DNA of 64,000 bases from Streptomyces sp. BA2 (GCF_009769735.1 NZ_WSRO01000002.1:8295001-8359000), one strand, 5' to 3'; numbered from the stretch's first letter, positions 53,610-62,593 are shown. The notes: a model not told the origin generated them from the letters alone. Made by a program: numbers and translations.

Positions 53610-54403
53610 CCGAACCGACGAAACTGCCCCCGGAGATAGACACATCCGTCGCGCACAGCGCGCGTGTCTGGAACTACTGGCTGGGCGGCAAGGACAACTT
53701 CCCCGCAGATCAGCAGGCCGGCGACGCCTACCGCGACAAGTACCCCTTGATCGAGCAATTCGCCCGTGAGTCACGGGACTTCCTGCGGCGCACCGTCAGC
53801 CATCTGGCACGGGACGCCAAGATCCGGCAGTTCCTCGACCTGGGCGCCGGATTACCGACTGCCAACAACACCCATGAGGTCGCCCAGCGCATCGCCCCGG
53901 AATCCCGGGTGGTCTACGTGGACCACGACCCGCTCGTCCTGCTGCATGTGCACGCGATGCGTACGAGTACCCCTGAGGGCGCCACCGCCTATGTGCTCGC
54001 GGACATGCGCGACACGGACGCGGTCCTGCGGGGCGCTGCCGAGACGCTGGACATGACCCAGCCCGTCGCCCTGGTGATCAACGACGTCCTTGGCCACATC
54101 GTCGACTGGGACGACGCCCTTTCTCTCGTGCGCCGCCTGGTGGAGAAACTTCCCTCGGGGAGCCATCTGGCCCTGAGCCACTCCACCGCGTCGGACGAGG
54201 AACACCGCAAGGTCCAGGAGGAATACAACAACTCCGGCGCGATTCCCTACATCTTCCGCGAGCCGGAGGTGACGATCGCGTTCTTCGAGGGCCTTGAACT
54301 CGTCGAGCCCGGCTTCGTCTCCTGGCCCAACTGGCGGCCCGACGCCAATACGGACCGCACCACCGAGCGGGCGGGCTGGGGCGCCGTCGCACGGATTCCG
54401 TGA
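53606..54403 (+). CDS. DUF574 SAM-dependent methyltransferase with a TTA codon
   Basis: 265 residues, PF04672 type: 'SARVWNYWLGGKDNFPADQ', the SAM loop 'QFLDLGAGLPTANNTHEVA', 'VVYVDHDPLVLLH', 'ADMRDTDAVL' and 'MTQPVALVINDVLGHI'. It is a paralogue of the protein at 33135-33947. Leu83 in the SAM-binding loop is encoded by TTA (53852-53854), so synthesis should require bldA tRNA. GTG overlaps the XRE stop and its own stop overlaps the GTG of the PucR-like gene. Substrate unknown; the sandwich between two regulators suggests it modifies a regulator or a signal (inference). Confidence 0.9.
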   Translation: MTEPTKLPPEIDTSVAHSARVWNYWLGGKDNFPADQQAGDAYRDKYPLIEQFARESRDFLRRTVSHLARDAKIRQFLDLGAGLPTANNTHEVAQRIAPESRVVYVDHDPLVLLHVHAMRTSTPEGATAYVLADMRDTDAVLRGAAETLDMTQPVALVINDVLGHIVDWDDALSLVRRLVEKLPSGSHLALSHSTASDEEHRKVQEEYNNSGAIPYIFREPEVTIAFFEGLELVEPGFVSWPNWRPDANTDRTTERAGWGAVARIP

Positions 54404-55860
54404 CGGAGAGCAGTGCGGGCCGCGCGCAGGACCGCGCGCGGCCCGCGCCCGCCTCTCCCGCCGAGGACACCCCCTACAGGGTGGCGCGACGGCTCACGCA
54501 TGCGGCGGGCCGCTCCGGCGCCGAGCTGATCGCCGAGGCCGCCACCCTGGCCGACGGCTGGGCCGTGCTGGTGAACCCCGTGACCGGTGCCGTCCACAGC
54601 CACCCGCACACCGCCGGGCCCGCGGCGGTGCGCGCCGCCGCGCACCCCCGGGCCCATCCGCACCTGACCGTCCAGCAGGTGGCCGACACCGTCCTCGTCC
54701 TGGGCCATGGCGAAGCGACGCCCGCACCGCACGCCGTCCTGATCGCGCAGATCACCGCGGACCTGCTGCTGGTGCGGGCCCGGCAGGCGGACGAGACGCG
54801 AGGCGCCGAGCAGCGGCTGCACAGCGCCGCGCTGCACCTGCTCCTGAGCGGCCGGCACCGTCTGGCGGCCGACGTGCTCGGAGGCAGCCCCGCCACGCAC
54901 GCCACGGTGTACCGGCTCACCGGGAGCAACGCACCCACCGCCCACCAGGCCCTGTGGCGAGCGGCGCGGCCCGGCGCGTCCCTCGGCGACACCCGCATGC
55001 TGGTCAGTCTGGACGCGAAGGAACTGGCGGTGGTCGACCTCCATGGCGCCCGCTACGACCAGAGCGCCACGGTCGCACTCCTGGCCCGGATCGCCGAGCG
55101 CTACCAGCTGGCCGGAGGCGCGGCGGACCCCGCGCCCCTGGACATGCTCCCCACGGCGTGGGCCGAGGCCGGAGCCGTGCGGCAGAGCGCGCCCGCCGGA
55201 CGCCTCGTGCCCCCGGCCGGCCTCGGGGCGCACGGGCTGCTCCGGGTCCTGCCCAGCGACCGGCTCGCGGCATGGTCCGCGGCCGTCCTCAAGACCTTGG
55301 ACCGTGAGCAGCGCCGGACGCTGGAGGCCTGGCTGCGGTCGGGCTCGGCCCAGGCGGCGGCGCCGGCCCTGGACGTGTCCGAGGGCACGGTCCGCTCACG
55401 CCTGCGCGGCGTCAGCGCTCTGCTCGCGGCCGACCTCGACAACCCCACCGTCCAGGCGCAACTGCTGCTGGCCCTGCGTGCCCCGGCAACACCGCAGCCG
55501 ACACCCTCGTACGTACGCCTTCCCGCCTCGCCGCTGCCCCCTGACCTGCTCGGCTCCGGTCAGGCCGAGCGCTGGGCGTCCGCCCTGCTCGCGCCGTTGG
55601 ACACGCGACTGCGCACCGCACTCGGGTGCTGGCTCAGGCAGCGCGGCAGGACCGCTCCCGCCGCCGCCGAGCTGGGACTGCACCGGACCACCCTCACCGC
55701 CTGGCTGACCAAGTGCGAAGAGATCCTGGGCCTGGACCTGTCGTCCGCGACCGTCAGGGCGGAGTTGCACCTGGCCGCCGAAACCATCGCGCCTCCTGGC
55801 GACGCCGCCACCGCGCTGCCACGCCGCGGGGGCAGAACCTATCGGGGGCCGCGGCGATAG
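54400..55860 (+). CDS. PucR-like regulator with two C-terminal HTH modules
   Basis: 486 residues. The first 290 form a sensor region with a GAF/PucR-like pattern ('GWAVLVNPVTGAVHSHPH', 'HSAALHLLLSGRHRLAADVLG'). Two consecutive HTH_30-type modules follow: 'LDVSEGTVRSRLRGVSALL' (about 328) and 'LGLHRTTLTAWLTKCEEILG' (about 427), each ending with a DL-x-(N/S)PTV-like helix cap. A doubled DNA-binding end is unusual, since PucR proteins normally have one. It is the third gene of the GTGA-coupled trio with XRE and DUF574. Confidence 0.8.
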   Translation: MTESSAGRAQDRARPAPASPAEDTPYRVARRLTHAAGRSGAELIAEAATLADGWAVLVNPVTGAVHSHPHTAGPAAVRAAAHPRAHPHLTVQQVADTVLVLGHGEATPAPHAVLIAQITADLLLVRARQADETRGAEQRLHSAALHLLLSGRHRLAADVLGGSPATHATVYRLTGSNAPTAHQALWRAARPGASLGDTRMLVSLDAKELAVVDLHGARYDQSATVALLARIAERYQLAGGAADPAPLDMLPTAWAEAGAVRQSAPAGRLVPPAGLGAHGLLRVLPSDRLAAWSAAVLKTLDREQRRTLEAWLRSGSAQAAAPALDVSEGTVRSRLRGVSALLAADLDNPTVQAQLLLALRAPATPQPTPSYVRLPASPLPPDLLGSGQAERWASALLAPLDTRLRTALGCWLRQRGRTAPAAAELGLHRTTLTAWLTKCEEILGLDLSSATVRAELHLAAETIAPPGDAATALPRRGGRTYRGPRR

Positions 55861-55895
55861 TTCAGGGCCCCGGGTGGGCCGCCACGGGGATTGCC

Positions 55896-55901
55896 TACGC
55901 T
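55896..55901 (+). promoter_or_regulatory. Leaderless-type -10 hexamer of the phosphatase gene
   Basis: TACGCT lies 6 nt before the GTG at 55908 with no ribosome site. Confidence 0.6.
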
Positions 55902-55907
55902 GGGCGC

Positions 55908-56396
55908 GTGACGGACGACAGCAGGCCACTCGCCGTATTCGACCTGGACAACACCCTCGCGGACACCGCGCACCGCCAGTGCTTCCTGGAGCGCAAGCCG
56001 CGGGACTGGGCGGCCTTCTTCGCGGCGGCCCCGGACGACCCGCCGCTGGAGCGTGGCGTGGCACTCGCCCTGGAGAGCGCCGGGGAGTGCGAGGTCGTCT
56101 ACCTCACGGGCAGGCCCGAGCGCTGCCGCAAGGACACCGTGGCGTGGCTTGCGGCCCAAGGGCTTCCGGACGGGCGCATCTGGATGCGCCGCAACGACGA
56201 CCGGCGGCCCGCCCGCCGCACCAAGCTGGAGATCCTGCGGAAGATCTCCCGGTCCCGCGAGGTCCGCATGCTGGTGGACGACGACGAGCTGGTGTGCGAC
56301 GAGGCCGAGCGGGCGGGCTTCAAGGTCGTACGGGCGCGCTGGGTGAGCACGTCCACCGCGCTGAAGGACGCTCAGGAGCGTGAAGGGCGGACGTGA
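55908..56396 (+). CDS. HAD phosphatase resembling the phosphatase domain of polynucleotide kinase
   Basis: 162 residues. 'LAVFDLDNTLADTAHRQ' is HAD motif I with both aspartates; 'VVYLTGRPERCRKDTVAWL' carries motif II (Thr); 'LVDDDELVCDEAERAG' is motif IV. The 'ERKPRDWAAFFAAAPDDPP' insert and overall size match stand-alone phosphatases similar to the T4 PNK 3'-phosphatase domain. A nucleic-acid end-repair role is possible but unproven. GTG start in leaderless arrangement. It converges on the dodecin gene with 4 bp between them. Confidence 0.82.
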   Translation: MTDDSRPLAVFDLDNTLADTAHRQCFLERKPRDWAAFFAAAPDDPPLERGVALALESAGECEVVYLTGRPERCRKDTVAWLAAQGLPDGRIWMRRNDDRRPARRTKLEILRKISRSREVRMLVDDDELVCDEAERAGFKVVRARWVSTSTALKDAQEREGRT

Positions 56397-56400
56397 GAGG

Positions 56401-56622
56401 TCAGGCGCTGTCGCCGTCCTCAAGGCGGAACCCGACCTTCAGGCCCACCTGGTAGTGCTCGATCTCGCCGTTCTCGATGTGGCCGCGCACCTGGGTGACC
56501 TCGAACCAGTCCAGCGAGCGCAACGTCTGCGAGGCGCGGGCGATGCCGTTGCGGATGGCCTGGTCGACTCCCTCGTGCGAGGTGCCGACGATCTCGGTGA
56601 CCCGATAGGTGTGGTCGGACAT
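56401..56622 (-). CDS. Dodecin flavoprotein
   Basis: 73 residues, the standard dodecin length. 'YRVTEIVGTSHEGVDQAIRNG' and 'LDWFEVTQVRGHIENG' carry the flavin-stacking Trp and the Gln of the family, and 'YQVGLKVGFRLE' forms the closing strand. It assembles as a hollow dodecamer that stores riboflavin, FMN or CoA. GGAGAGGAA precedes the ATG. The upstream GTGACGTCAC palindrome is a candidate operator. Confidence 0.92.
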   Translation of the reverse strand: MSDHTYRVTEIVGTSHEGVDQAIRNGIARASQTLRSLDWFEVTQVRGHIENGEIEHYQVGLKVGFRLEDGDSA

Positions 56623-56665
56623 GAGGGTGTTCCTCTCCGCCGTGTGGTGACCTCACAGCTGTGGG

Positions 56666-56675
56666 GTGACGTCAC
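56666..56675. promoter_or_regulatory. Palindrome upstream of the dodecin gene
   Basis: GTGACGTCAC is a perfect 10-bp palindrome about 45 bp before the dodecin start, preceded by GTGGTGACCTCAC. It may bind a regulator of dodecin; no family match is claimed. Confidence 0.4.
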
Positions 56676-56772
56676 TCCACCGTGCCCCACCGCGCGGCGG
56701 TGCGCGAGGTGGTGAGCGAGGGGCGCCCGGCAATCTCCGATTCCGGTGCCCGTTACCCCCTTGACCGACCCA

Positions 56773-56786
56773 TTGGTACAGACCAA
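56773..56786. promoter_or_regulatory. DasR-like (dre) site upstream of the solute-binding protein gene
   Basis: TTGGTACAGACCAA is a TTGGT-N4-ACCAA palindrome. Its core TGGTACAGACCA differs at two central positions from TGGTCTAGACCA, the site of the GntR-type GlcNAc repressor DasR. It is 75 bp before the start codon, a normal operator distance. Confidence 0.55.
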
Positions 56787-56860
56787 AATCCAGCCATACC
56801 CGTTCGAGCCGCCAGCTCACCCCCCGCGTCGGGCCGCCCCTCCCTGTCCGCAGGCAGAAA

Positions 56861-58147
56861 GTGACCCACGTGAAACCGCGCCGCCGCGTCGCCATGTCCC
56901 TGTCCCTCGCCCTCGCCGTCACCGCGCTGCTCCCCGGATGCGGCGTCCTGCCGGGCGGGGAAGAGGAGAAGCGGACCGTCACCGTGTGGCTCATGCGGGG
57001 CAGCGCGTCGGCGGAGTTCATCAAGCGGTTCACCACGGACTTCGAGAAGCGGAACGGCGACATCGACCTGGAGATACGCCTCCAGGAATGGACCGGCATC
57101 GGCGGCAAGGTCAAGGCCGCGCTCAAGTCCGATGACGGGCCCGACGTCATCGAGGTCGGCAACACCCAGGTCGCTCAGTACGTCGACGAGGGCGGGCTCT
57201 ACGACCTCACCCTGGAGTCCGCGCGCGACCTCGGCATGAAGGACTGGCTGCCGGGCCTGGCCGAGCCGGGGCGCTACAACGGCAGCCAGTACGGCATCCC
57301 TTGGTACGCCGCCAACCGCGTCGTCATCTACAACAAGGACCTCTTCGCCCAGGCAGGCATCGAGCAGCCGCCGAAGACGCGCGCGCAGTGGATCGCCGAC
57401 ACGCAACGGCTCAACTCCGGCGGCCGGCAGGGGATTTATCTGGCGGGCCAGGACTGGTACACCCTGGCCGGCTTCATCTGGGACGAGGGCGGCGACCTCG
57501 CCAAGGAGGCCAAGGGGTCGCGAGGCGTGTGGGAGGGCAGCCTGCACACGCCGGCGGCGCTGCGGGGCATGGAGTTCTACCGGCAGCTGCAGGCGTTGGG
57601 CCAGGGCCCCCGCGACGCGGACGAGGAGCATCCGCCGCAGGCCGGGGTGTTCGCCGAGGGGGACGTGGCGCAGATCGTCGCCGTGCCCGGCACCGCGCGG
57701 GCCATCGAGGAGGAGAACCCCGAACTGAAGGGAAAACTCGGCTACTTCCCGATCCCGGGCAAGGCGGCGGCCAAGCCGGGAGCCGTCTTCACCGGCGGAT
57801 CCGACCTCGTGGTGCGCGGGAAGACGGAGGACCGCGCGGGCGCGGTCGCCGTGATCGAGGCACTCGCGGGCAAAAAGTGGCAGACGGACCTGGCCCGGAC
57901 CATGAACTACGTGCCGAACAAGACGACTCTCGCCTCCGCCGTCTCCGGCGAGGAGGGTGTCGCCGCGATGGCCGCGGGCGCCGCGCGTGGCCGGGCGACA
58001 CCCGCCTCACCGAAGTGGGCGGCGGTGGAGGCGGACAACCCCATCAAGGCGTACATGTCCAAGGTCCTCACCGGGGGTGACCCGGCGACGGAGGCGAAGG
58101 CGGCCTCGCGCCGGATCACCCGGGAGCTGGACGTCAGCGGGCCGTGA
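56861..58147 (+). CDS. Extracellular solute-binding lipoprotein (sugar type), orphan
   Basis: 428 residues from the GTG at 56861, with an alternative GTG three codons later. The signal sequence ends in lipobox LLPGC. The fold is the cluster D/family 1 sugar-binding type: 'TVTVWLMRGSASAEFIKRF', 'DGPDVIEVGNTQVAQYVDEG', 'GIPWYAANRVVIYNKDLF' and 'FTGGSDLVVRGK'. Transporter membrane and ATPase genes are missing on both sides, so it must dock to permeases encoded elsewhere. The DasR-like site upstream points to an aminosugar or chito-oligosaccharide ligand (inference). Confidence 0.88.
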   Translation: MTHVKPRRRVAMSLSLALAVTALLPGCGVLPGGEEEKRTVTVWLMRGSASAEFIKRFTTDFEKRNGDIDLEIRLQEWTGIGGKVKAALKSDDGPDVIEVGNTQVAQYVDEGGLYDLTLESARDLGMKDWLPGLAEPGRYNGSQYGIPWYAANRVVIYNKDLFAQAGIEQPPKTRAQWIADTQRLNSGGRQGIYLAGQDWYTLAGFIWDEGGDLAKEAKGSRGVWEGSLHTPAALRGMEFYRQLQALGQGPRDADEEHPPQAGVFAEGDVAQIVAVPGTARAIEEENPELKGKLGYFPIPGKAAAKPGAVFTGGSDLVVRGKTEDRAGAVAVIEALAGKKWQTDLARTMNYVPNKTTLASAVSGEEGVAAMAAGAARGRATPASPKWAAVEADNPIKAYMSKVLTGGDPATEAKAASRRITRELDVSGP

Positions 58148-58173
58148 GGGTCACAGGCCCCCTGGGCCGGGCC

Positions 58174-59136
58174 CTACCCCGCCACACTCAGCGACAGCGC
58201 AAAACGTGCCCTCTCGTCCGTCCACCAGTGGGTCAGCTTCAGGTCGGCCGCAGCCAGCTCGGCCCGTACTCCCTCCTCCCGGAACTTCGCCGAGATCTCG
58301 GTGCGCATCTCCTCGTGCCGGTCGAAGTCGACCGCCAGGTCGAGGGCCGGGATCTTCACCGTCTGGGTCACCAGGGAGCGCAGGCGCATCTCGATCCACT
58401 CGTTCTCGCGGTCCCAGACGGCCACGTGCGAGAACGCGTCGGGGTCGAAGTCCGCGCCGAGCTCGCGGTTGATCACGGCCATGACGTTCTTGTTGAAGGA
58501 GGCCGTGACGCCCGACCCGTCGTCGTACGCCGAGACGAGCACCGACTCCTCCTTCACCAGGTCCGTGCCGAGCAGCAGCGCGTCACCGGGAGAGAGCAGG
58601 GTGCGCACCGACGCCAGGAACGCCGAGCGCTCCGCGGGCAGCAGGTTGCCGATCGTGCCGCCCAGGAAGGCGACGAGCCGCGGGCCCGGTGTGCCCGGCA
58701 GGGCGAGACCGCGGGTGAAGTCGGCGATCAGGGCGTGCACGTTGAGGGAGGGGCGCGAGGCGATCAGGGTGTTCGCGGCGCCGGTGAGCGCGCTCTCGCT
58801 CACGTCCACGGGGACGTACGTGTGCAGGTCCGCGAGCGCGTCGATCAGGTGGCGGGTCTTCTCCGAAGAGCCCGAGCCCAGCTCGATCAGGGTGCGCGCG
58901 CCCGTCGCCTCGGCGATCTCCGTGGCGCGGGTCTGCAGGATCTCGCGCTCGGCGCGCGTCGGGTAGTACTCGGGCAGCGTGGTGATCTCGTCGAAGAGCG
59001 CGCTGCCCCGCGCGTCGTAGAACCACTTGGGCGGCAGCGTCTTGGGCATGCGCGTGAGGCCGTGCAGGACGTCGGCGCGCAGCGCGGCGTCGGTGGCGTC
59101 CACGGGCAGGGTGCGGGTCAGCTGGAACGGGCTCAC
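58174..59136 (-). CDS. egtD: L-histidine N-alpha-methyltransferase
   Basis: 320 residues. The SAM-binding segment is 'TLIELGSGSSEKTRHLID' with 'PVDVSESAL', and 'FLGGTIGNLLPAERSAFL' contains the substrate-side Asn typical of EgtD. The N-terminal 'LPPKWFYDARGSALFDEIT' is diagnostic. It trimethylates histidine to hercynine, the scaffold of ergothioneine. GTG overlaps the egtC stop (GTGA). Last gene of the operon, although its product acts first in the pathway. Confidence 0.95.
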   Translation of the reverse strand: MSPFQLTRTLPVDATDAALRADVLHGLTRMPKTLPPKWFYDARGSALFDEITTLPEYYPTRAEREILQTRATEIAEATGARTLIELGSGSSEKTRHLIDALADLHTYVPVDVSESALTGAANTLIASRPSLNVHALIADFTRGLALPGTPGPRLVAFLGGTIGNLLPAERSAFLASVRTLLSPGDALLLGTDLVKEESVLVSAYDDGSGVTASFNKNVMAVINRELGADFDPDAFSHVAVWDRENEWIEMRLRSLVTQTVKIPALDLAVDFDRHEEMRTEISAKFREEGVRAELAAADLKLTHWWTDERARFALSLSVAG

Positions 59137-59888
59137 GCGGTGGGCTCCTTGAGCGGGGTCAGCAGGACATCGGTACGGCTGGCGGCGAGCAGCGTGCGGT
59201 CGGGCACCTGGCGCCAGTGCGGATCGTCGTCGTAGGGCTCGGAGGCCACGACGGTGCGGCGGCCCGGTTCGGAGAGATACCAGAGGGTGTCGCCCCAGGC
59301 GGTCGCGGCGATCGTCTCGCCGTTGGTGAGCAGCAGGTTGAGGCGTGAGCCGGGGGCCGCCTCGGCGACCTCGACCACGGTGTCGGCGAGGGCCTGGCCC
59401 TCGTCGTCGCCGCTGCGCAGCCGGTGCAGGACGAGCGCCCACACCAGCGCGGAGTCGCAGCGCGCCTCCATGGAGAGGAGGTCCGCGGGCGGCAGGAGGC
59501 GGGACACCTGGGCCAGCGAGTGGGGCCAGCCCGTGACCGCGCCGTTGTGGCTGAACAGCCAGGTCCCGGCCGCGAACGGCGCCGCCGCGGCCTCACCGTC
59601 CGCGCCCGCCTCGGTCGCGTCGCGCACCGCGGCGAGCACGGCACCGGACCGGACGACCCGGGCGAGGTCGGCGAAGGACTGGTCGCCCCAGATCGGCCCG
59701 GAGCGGCGGTAGCGCGCGGGCACCGGGTCGCCGTCGGCGTACCAGCCCACCCCGAAGCCATCGGCGTTGACGGTGCCGTAACGCTGGTGCCGTGGCGCCC
59801 ATGACTGGCGCAGCAGGCTGTGCAAGGGGTCCACGAGGAGCTTGCCGAGGGGCTCCTCGGGGCCCAGGAACGCCAGGTGACGGCACAT
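59133..59888 (-). CDS. egtC: Gamma-glutamyl-hercynylcysteine sulfoxide amidohydrolase
   Basis: 251 residues starting MCRHLAFLG, so the Ntn nucleophile Cys2 is exposed after Met removal. The class II glutamine-amidotransferase fold shows in 'NADGFGVGWYADG', 'TWLFSHNGAVTGW' and 'SALVWALVLHRL'. It removes the glutamyl group from the EgtB product. ATGA overlap with egtB and GTGA overlap with egtD. Confidence 0.95.
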   Translation of the reverse strand: MCRHLAFLGPEEPLGKLLVDPLHSLLRQSWAPRHQRYGTVNADGFGVGWYADGDPVPARYRRSGPIWGDQSFADLARVVRSGAVLAAVRDATEAGADGEAAAAPFAAGTWLFSHNGAVTGWPHSLAQVSRLLPPADLLSMEARCDSALVWALVLHRLRSGDDEGQALADTVVEVAEAAPGSRLNLLLTNGETIAATAWGDTLWYLSEPGRRTVVASEPYDDDPHWRQVPDRTLLAASRTDVLLTPLKEPTA

Positions 59889-61216
59889 CAGACGGCCTCC
59901 GTCGGACCCGCGTCGCGCACGGTGCGGAACCCGGAGAAGATCTGCCGCCGGATCGGATGGTCCCAGTTGCGGAACGTGCCACGGCACGCCACCTCGTCCA
60001 CGGAGAACGCCCCGCCGCGCAGCACCTTGTAGTCGCCACCGAAGAAGACGTCCGAGTACTCGCGGTACGGGAAGGGGGCGAACCCCGGATAGGGCAGGAA
60101 GTCGCTCGACGTCCACTCCCACACGTCGCCGATCAACTGGCGTACCCCGAGCGGCGATTCACCGGCCGGATAGCTGCCTGCGGGGGCCGGGCGGAGATGG
60201 CGCTGCCCCAGGTTCGCGCGCTCGGGTGTGGGATCCGCGTCGCCCCACGGGTAGCGCATCGAGCGGTCGGTCGCCGGGTCGTGCCGGGTGGCCTTCTCCC
60301 ACTCCTCCTCACTGGGCAGCCGTCGGCCCGCCCACCGGGCGTACGCGTCAGCCTCGTACCAACTGACGTGCAGCACCGGCTCGTCGGGCGGTACCGCCTC
60401 GACCGTCCCGAAGTGGCGGCGCAGCCACTGGCCGCCCTCTCGGCGCCAGAACAGCGGCGCCGAGAGGCCGTTGCCGCGGACCATGTCCCAGCCCGCGGGG
60501 GCCCACCACCGCTGCTCCTCATAGCCGCCGTCGGCGATGAAGCGCTGGTAGTCGGCGTTGGTCACCGGCGTCGTGTCGATGAAGAACGGCGGGACCAGAC
60601 GGTGGTGGGCCGGACGTTCGTTGTCCAGCGCCCAGGGCTCGGTGGAGGTGCCCATCGTGAACGGGCCGCCCGGCACGAGGACTTCGGCAGGGCCCTTGAA
60701 CGGCGGCGCGGGAGCGGGGTCCGGCGCCGTCAGCGCCGTGGGGCCCGTGCGCAGCTGATGGGTGATCAGCATCGTCTCGTCGTGCTGCTGTTCATGCTGC
60801 GCGATCATGCCGAACGCGAAGCCCGCGTCGGTCAGCGGCGACCCGCGGAAGGGCGTGCTCTCCAGGACGTCGAGCGCGCGTCCGCGCACCTCGGCCGCGT
60901 AGCGGCGGGCCTCGGCGGGCGCGAGCAGCGGCAGGCTCGGCCGCTCGGACCGGGGGTGCTCGAAGGCGTCGTACAGGCCGTCGATCTCGGGTCGCATGGC
61001 GTCACGGCCCGCCACCGCCCGCAGCAGCCACATCTCCTCCTGGTTGCCGATGTGCGCCAGGTCCCAGACCAGTGGCGACATCAACGGCGAGTGCTGTGCG
61101 GTCAGTTCCGGTTCCTCGACGCACGTGGTGAGGAGCGAGGTGCGGTCCCTGGCGGCGAGGAGCGCGGCCAGGGCGCGCTGCCGGAGCGCATCGGGGTCGC
61201 TGACGGTTCCGGTCAT
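59888..61216 (-). CDS. egtB: Hercynine oxygenase (sulfoxide synthase)
   Basis: 442 residues. The N-terminal DinB-like domain has the iron-site histidines in 'PLVWDLAHIGNQEE' and 'AQHEQQHDETML' (H-x3-H-x-E). The C-terminal FGE-sulfatase-like domain has 'VPGGPFTMGTS', 'FFIDTTPVTNADYQRFI', 'RRLPSEEEWEKA', 'GDVWEWTSSDF' and 'VLRGGAFSVDEVACRGTFRNW'. It joins hercynine to gamma-glutamylcysteine with O2. CCTCCG-type spacing and an ATGA overlap follow egtA. Confidence 0.95.
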   Translation of the reverse strand: MTGTVSDPDALRQRALAALLAARDRTSLLTTCVEEPELTAQHSPLMSPLVWDLAHIGNQEEMWLLRAVAGRDAMRPEIDGLYDAFEHPRSERPSLPLLAPAEARRYAAEVRGRALDVLESTPFRGSPLTDAGFAFGMIAQHEQQHDETMLITHQLRTGPTALTAPDPAPAPPFKGPAEVLVPGGPFTMGTSTEPWALDNERPAHHRLVPPFFIDTTPVTNADYQRFIADGGYEEQRWWAPAGWDMVRGNGLSAPLFWRREGGQWLRRHFGTVEAVPPDEPVLHVSWYEADAYARWAGRRLPSEEEWEKATRHDPATDRSMRYPWGDADPTPERANLGQRHLRPAPAGSYPAGESPLGVRQLIGDVWEWTSSDFLPYPGFAPFPYREYSDVFFGGDYKVLRGGAFSVDEVACRGTFRNWDHPIRRQIFSGFRTVRDAGPTEAV

Positions 61217-62565
61217 CGGAGGATGCCCTTCTCGTGCTCGTGGTCGTAGTGGTGGCCGTCCAGGTGTCTGTCGAGCAGGTCGTCCGCCGGGCAGCGGCCC
61301 CGCGCGACATACCGCTCGGCGTACGCGGCGACGGCTTCCCGCACCTCGGCGCTCGCGCCCATCCGGGGCAGCGCGTCGGCAGCCGCCGCGAAACACGCGG
61401 TCGCGGCCTCGCGCAGCTCCGCGTCGGCGAGCCCGTGCCGCGCCGCGTCCAGCCACAGCGGGCTGCGCGGCGCCGCGGGGGCGCCCGGCGGGCATGCGCG
61501 CTCGGCCAGGGGCTTCACGGTGCGGTAGGCGGTCTCGGCGGCCTGCGGGTCGTCGAACAGCGCGCTCGTCACCGCGAGCGGCACGATCCAGCCGCTGTGG
61601 CCCGGCTGGGCGTCGACCATCCGCAGCTCCAGGTGGCCGCGCGGGCGTACGGGCGGGAAGAGGGTGGTCAGGTGGTAGTCGAGATCGTCGCGGGTCGGCG
61701 GGCGCGGCCCGCCCGAGCGGGCCCAGGTGCGGAAGGTGAGCCCCTCCGGGACGGTCCAGGGCCCGTCCTGACCGTCGTCATCGCCGCCCTCGCCTGTGAG
61801 GTCTCTGATGAACATCACCGGTGCGTCCAGCGCGTGCCGCGTCCAGGCCGCGCGTGGCTCCGCGTCCATCGAAGGGGCGCCGGACGTGCCCGGATCGATC
61901 GACGCCCACACGGCCTGCCGCGTGGAGCGCCAGCCGGTGGAACGCCCGTCCTGGACCGGCGAGTTGGCGAACGCCGCGACCAGTACGGGGCCAAGGAGAT
62001 GCGCGAGCCGCCAGCGCCGTCCGTAGCCGAGCGGACCCGGCTCCTCGTGCCCCGCGTCCAGGCAGATCTGCACGGATGCCGTGGAGCACATCATGCGGCG
62101 GCCGGCCGGGCCCGTGCGGTCGAGATAGCGCTCCATCGCGTCATAGCGCGGCCGGTGCAGGATGCGGGAAGGCGGGCGCCACGGATCGGCACCGAGACCG
62201 GTGAGCGTCAGATCCAGGGTGGCAAGTCGATCACGTACGAGGGAGAGATCGGCCGATACGGCGGATACGCACTCCATGAGCGAGGCGGCGGGGAGCGAGC
62301 TGAGCTCCAGCTGGCCGCCTGGTTCGACGGTGATCAGAGAGTGCAGGGGCAGGGCCCGCAGTGCGGCGTAGGCCGCTTCGAGGCGGGCGGGGGACACGGG
62401 CAGATGAAGTTGGTTCGGCTCGTGGATCAGCCATTCCAGTTCGACACCGGTGACGCGGGGTGGTCCGGTCTTGAAGCAGATGCCGGTGACCAGCGCCTCC
62501 GCTTCGGACTCGGATACCGCGGTGCCGTACTTCGCGCGGTACGTCGTACAGTCGCCCTCGGGCAT
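61213..62565 (-). CDS. egtA: Glutamate-cysteine ligase for ergothioneine synthesis
   Basis: 450 residues of the GCS2 type: 'GVELEWLIHEPNQLHLPVSP', 'ITVEPGGQLELSSLPA', 'MCSTASVQICLDAG' and 'GHLELRMVDAQPG' are the substrate and ATP/Mg sites. It makes gamma-glutamylcysteine for EgtB. AGGAGG lies before the ATG; it is the first gene of egtABCD. The C-lyase gene egtE is not in the window. A TGGTCCA-N7-TGGACCA palindrome about 30 bp upstream is a candidate control site. Confidence 0.95.
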   Translation of the reverse strand: MPEGDCTTYRAKYGTAVSESEAEALVTGICFKTGPPRVTGVELEWLIHEPNQLHLPVSPARLEAAYAALRALPLHSLITVEPGGQLELSSLPAASLMECVSAVSADLSLVRDRLATLDLTLTGLGADPWRPPSRILHRPRYDAMERYLDRTGPAGRRMMCSTASVQICLDAGHEEPGPLGYGRRWRLAHLLGPVLVAAFANSPVQDGRSTGWRSTRQAVWASIDPGTSGAPSMDAEPRAAWTRHALDAPVMFIRDLTGEGGDDDGQDGPWTVPEGLTFRTWARSGGPRPPTRDDLDYHLTTLFPPVRPRGHLELRMVDAQPGHSGWIVPLAVTSALFDDPQAAETAYRTVKPLAERACPPGAPAAPRSPLWLDAARHGLADAELREAATACFAAAADALPRMGASAEVREAVAAYAERYVARGRCPADDLLDRHLDGHHYDHEHEKGILR

Positions 62566-62593
62566 GCAGGGGTCCTCCTGTTCAAGTTCTGCC

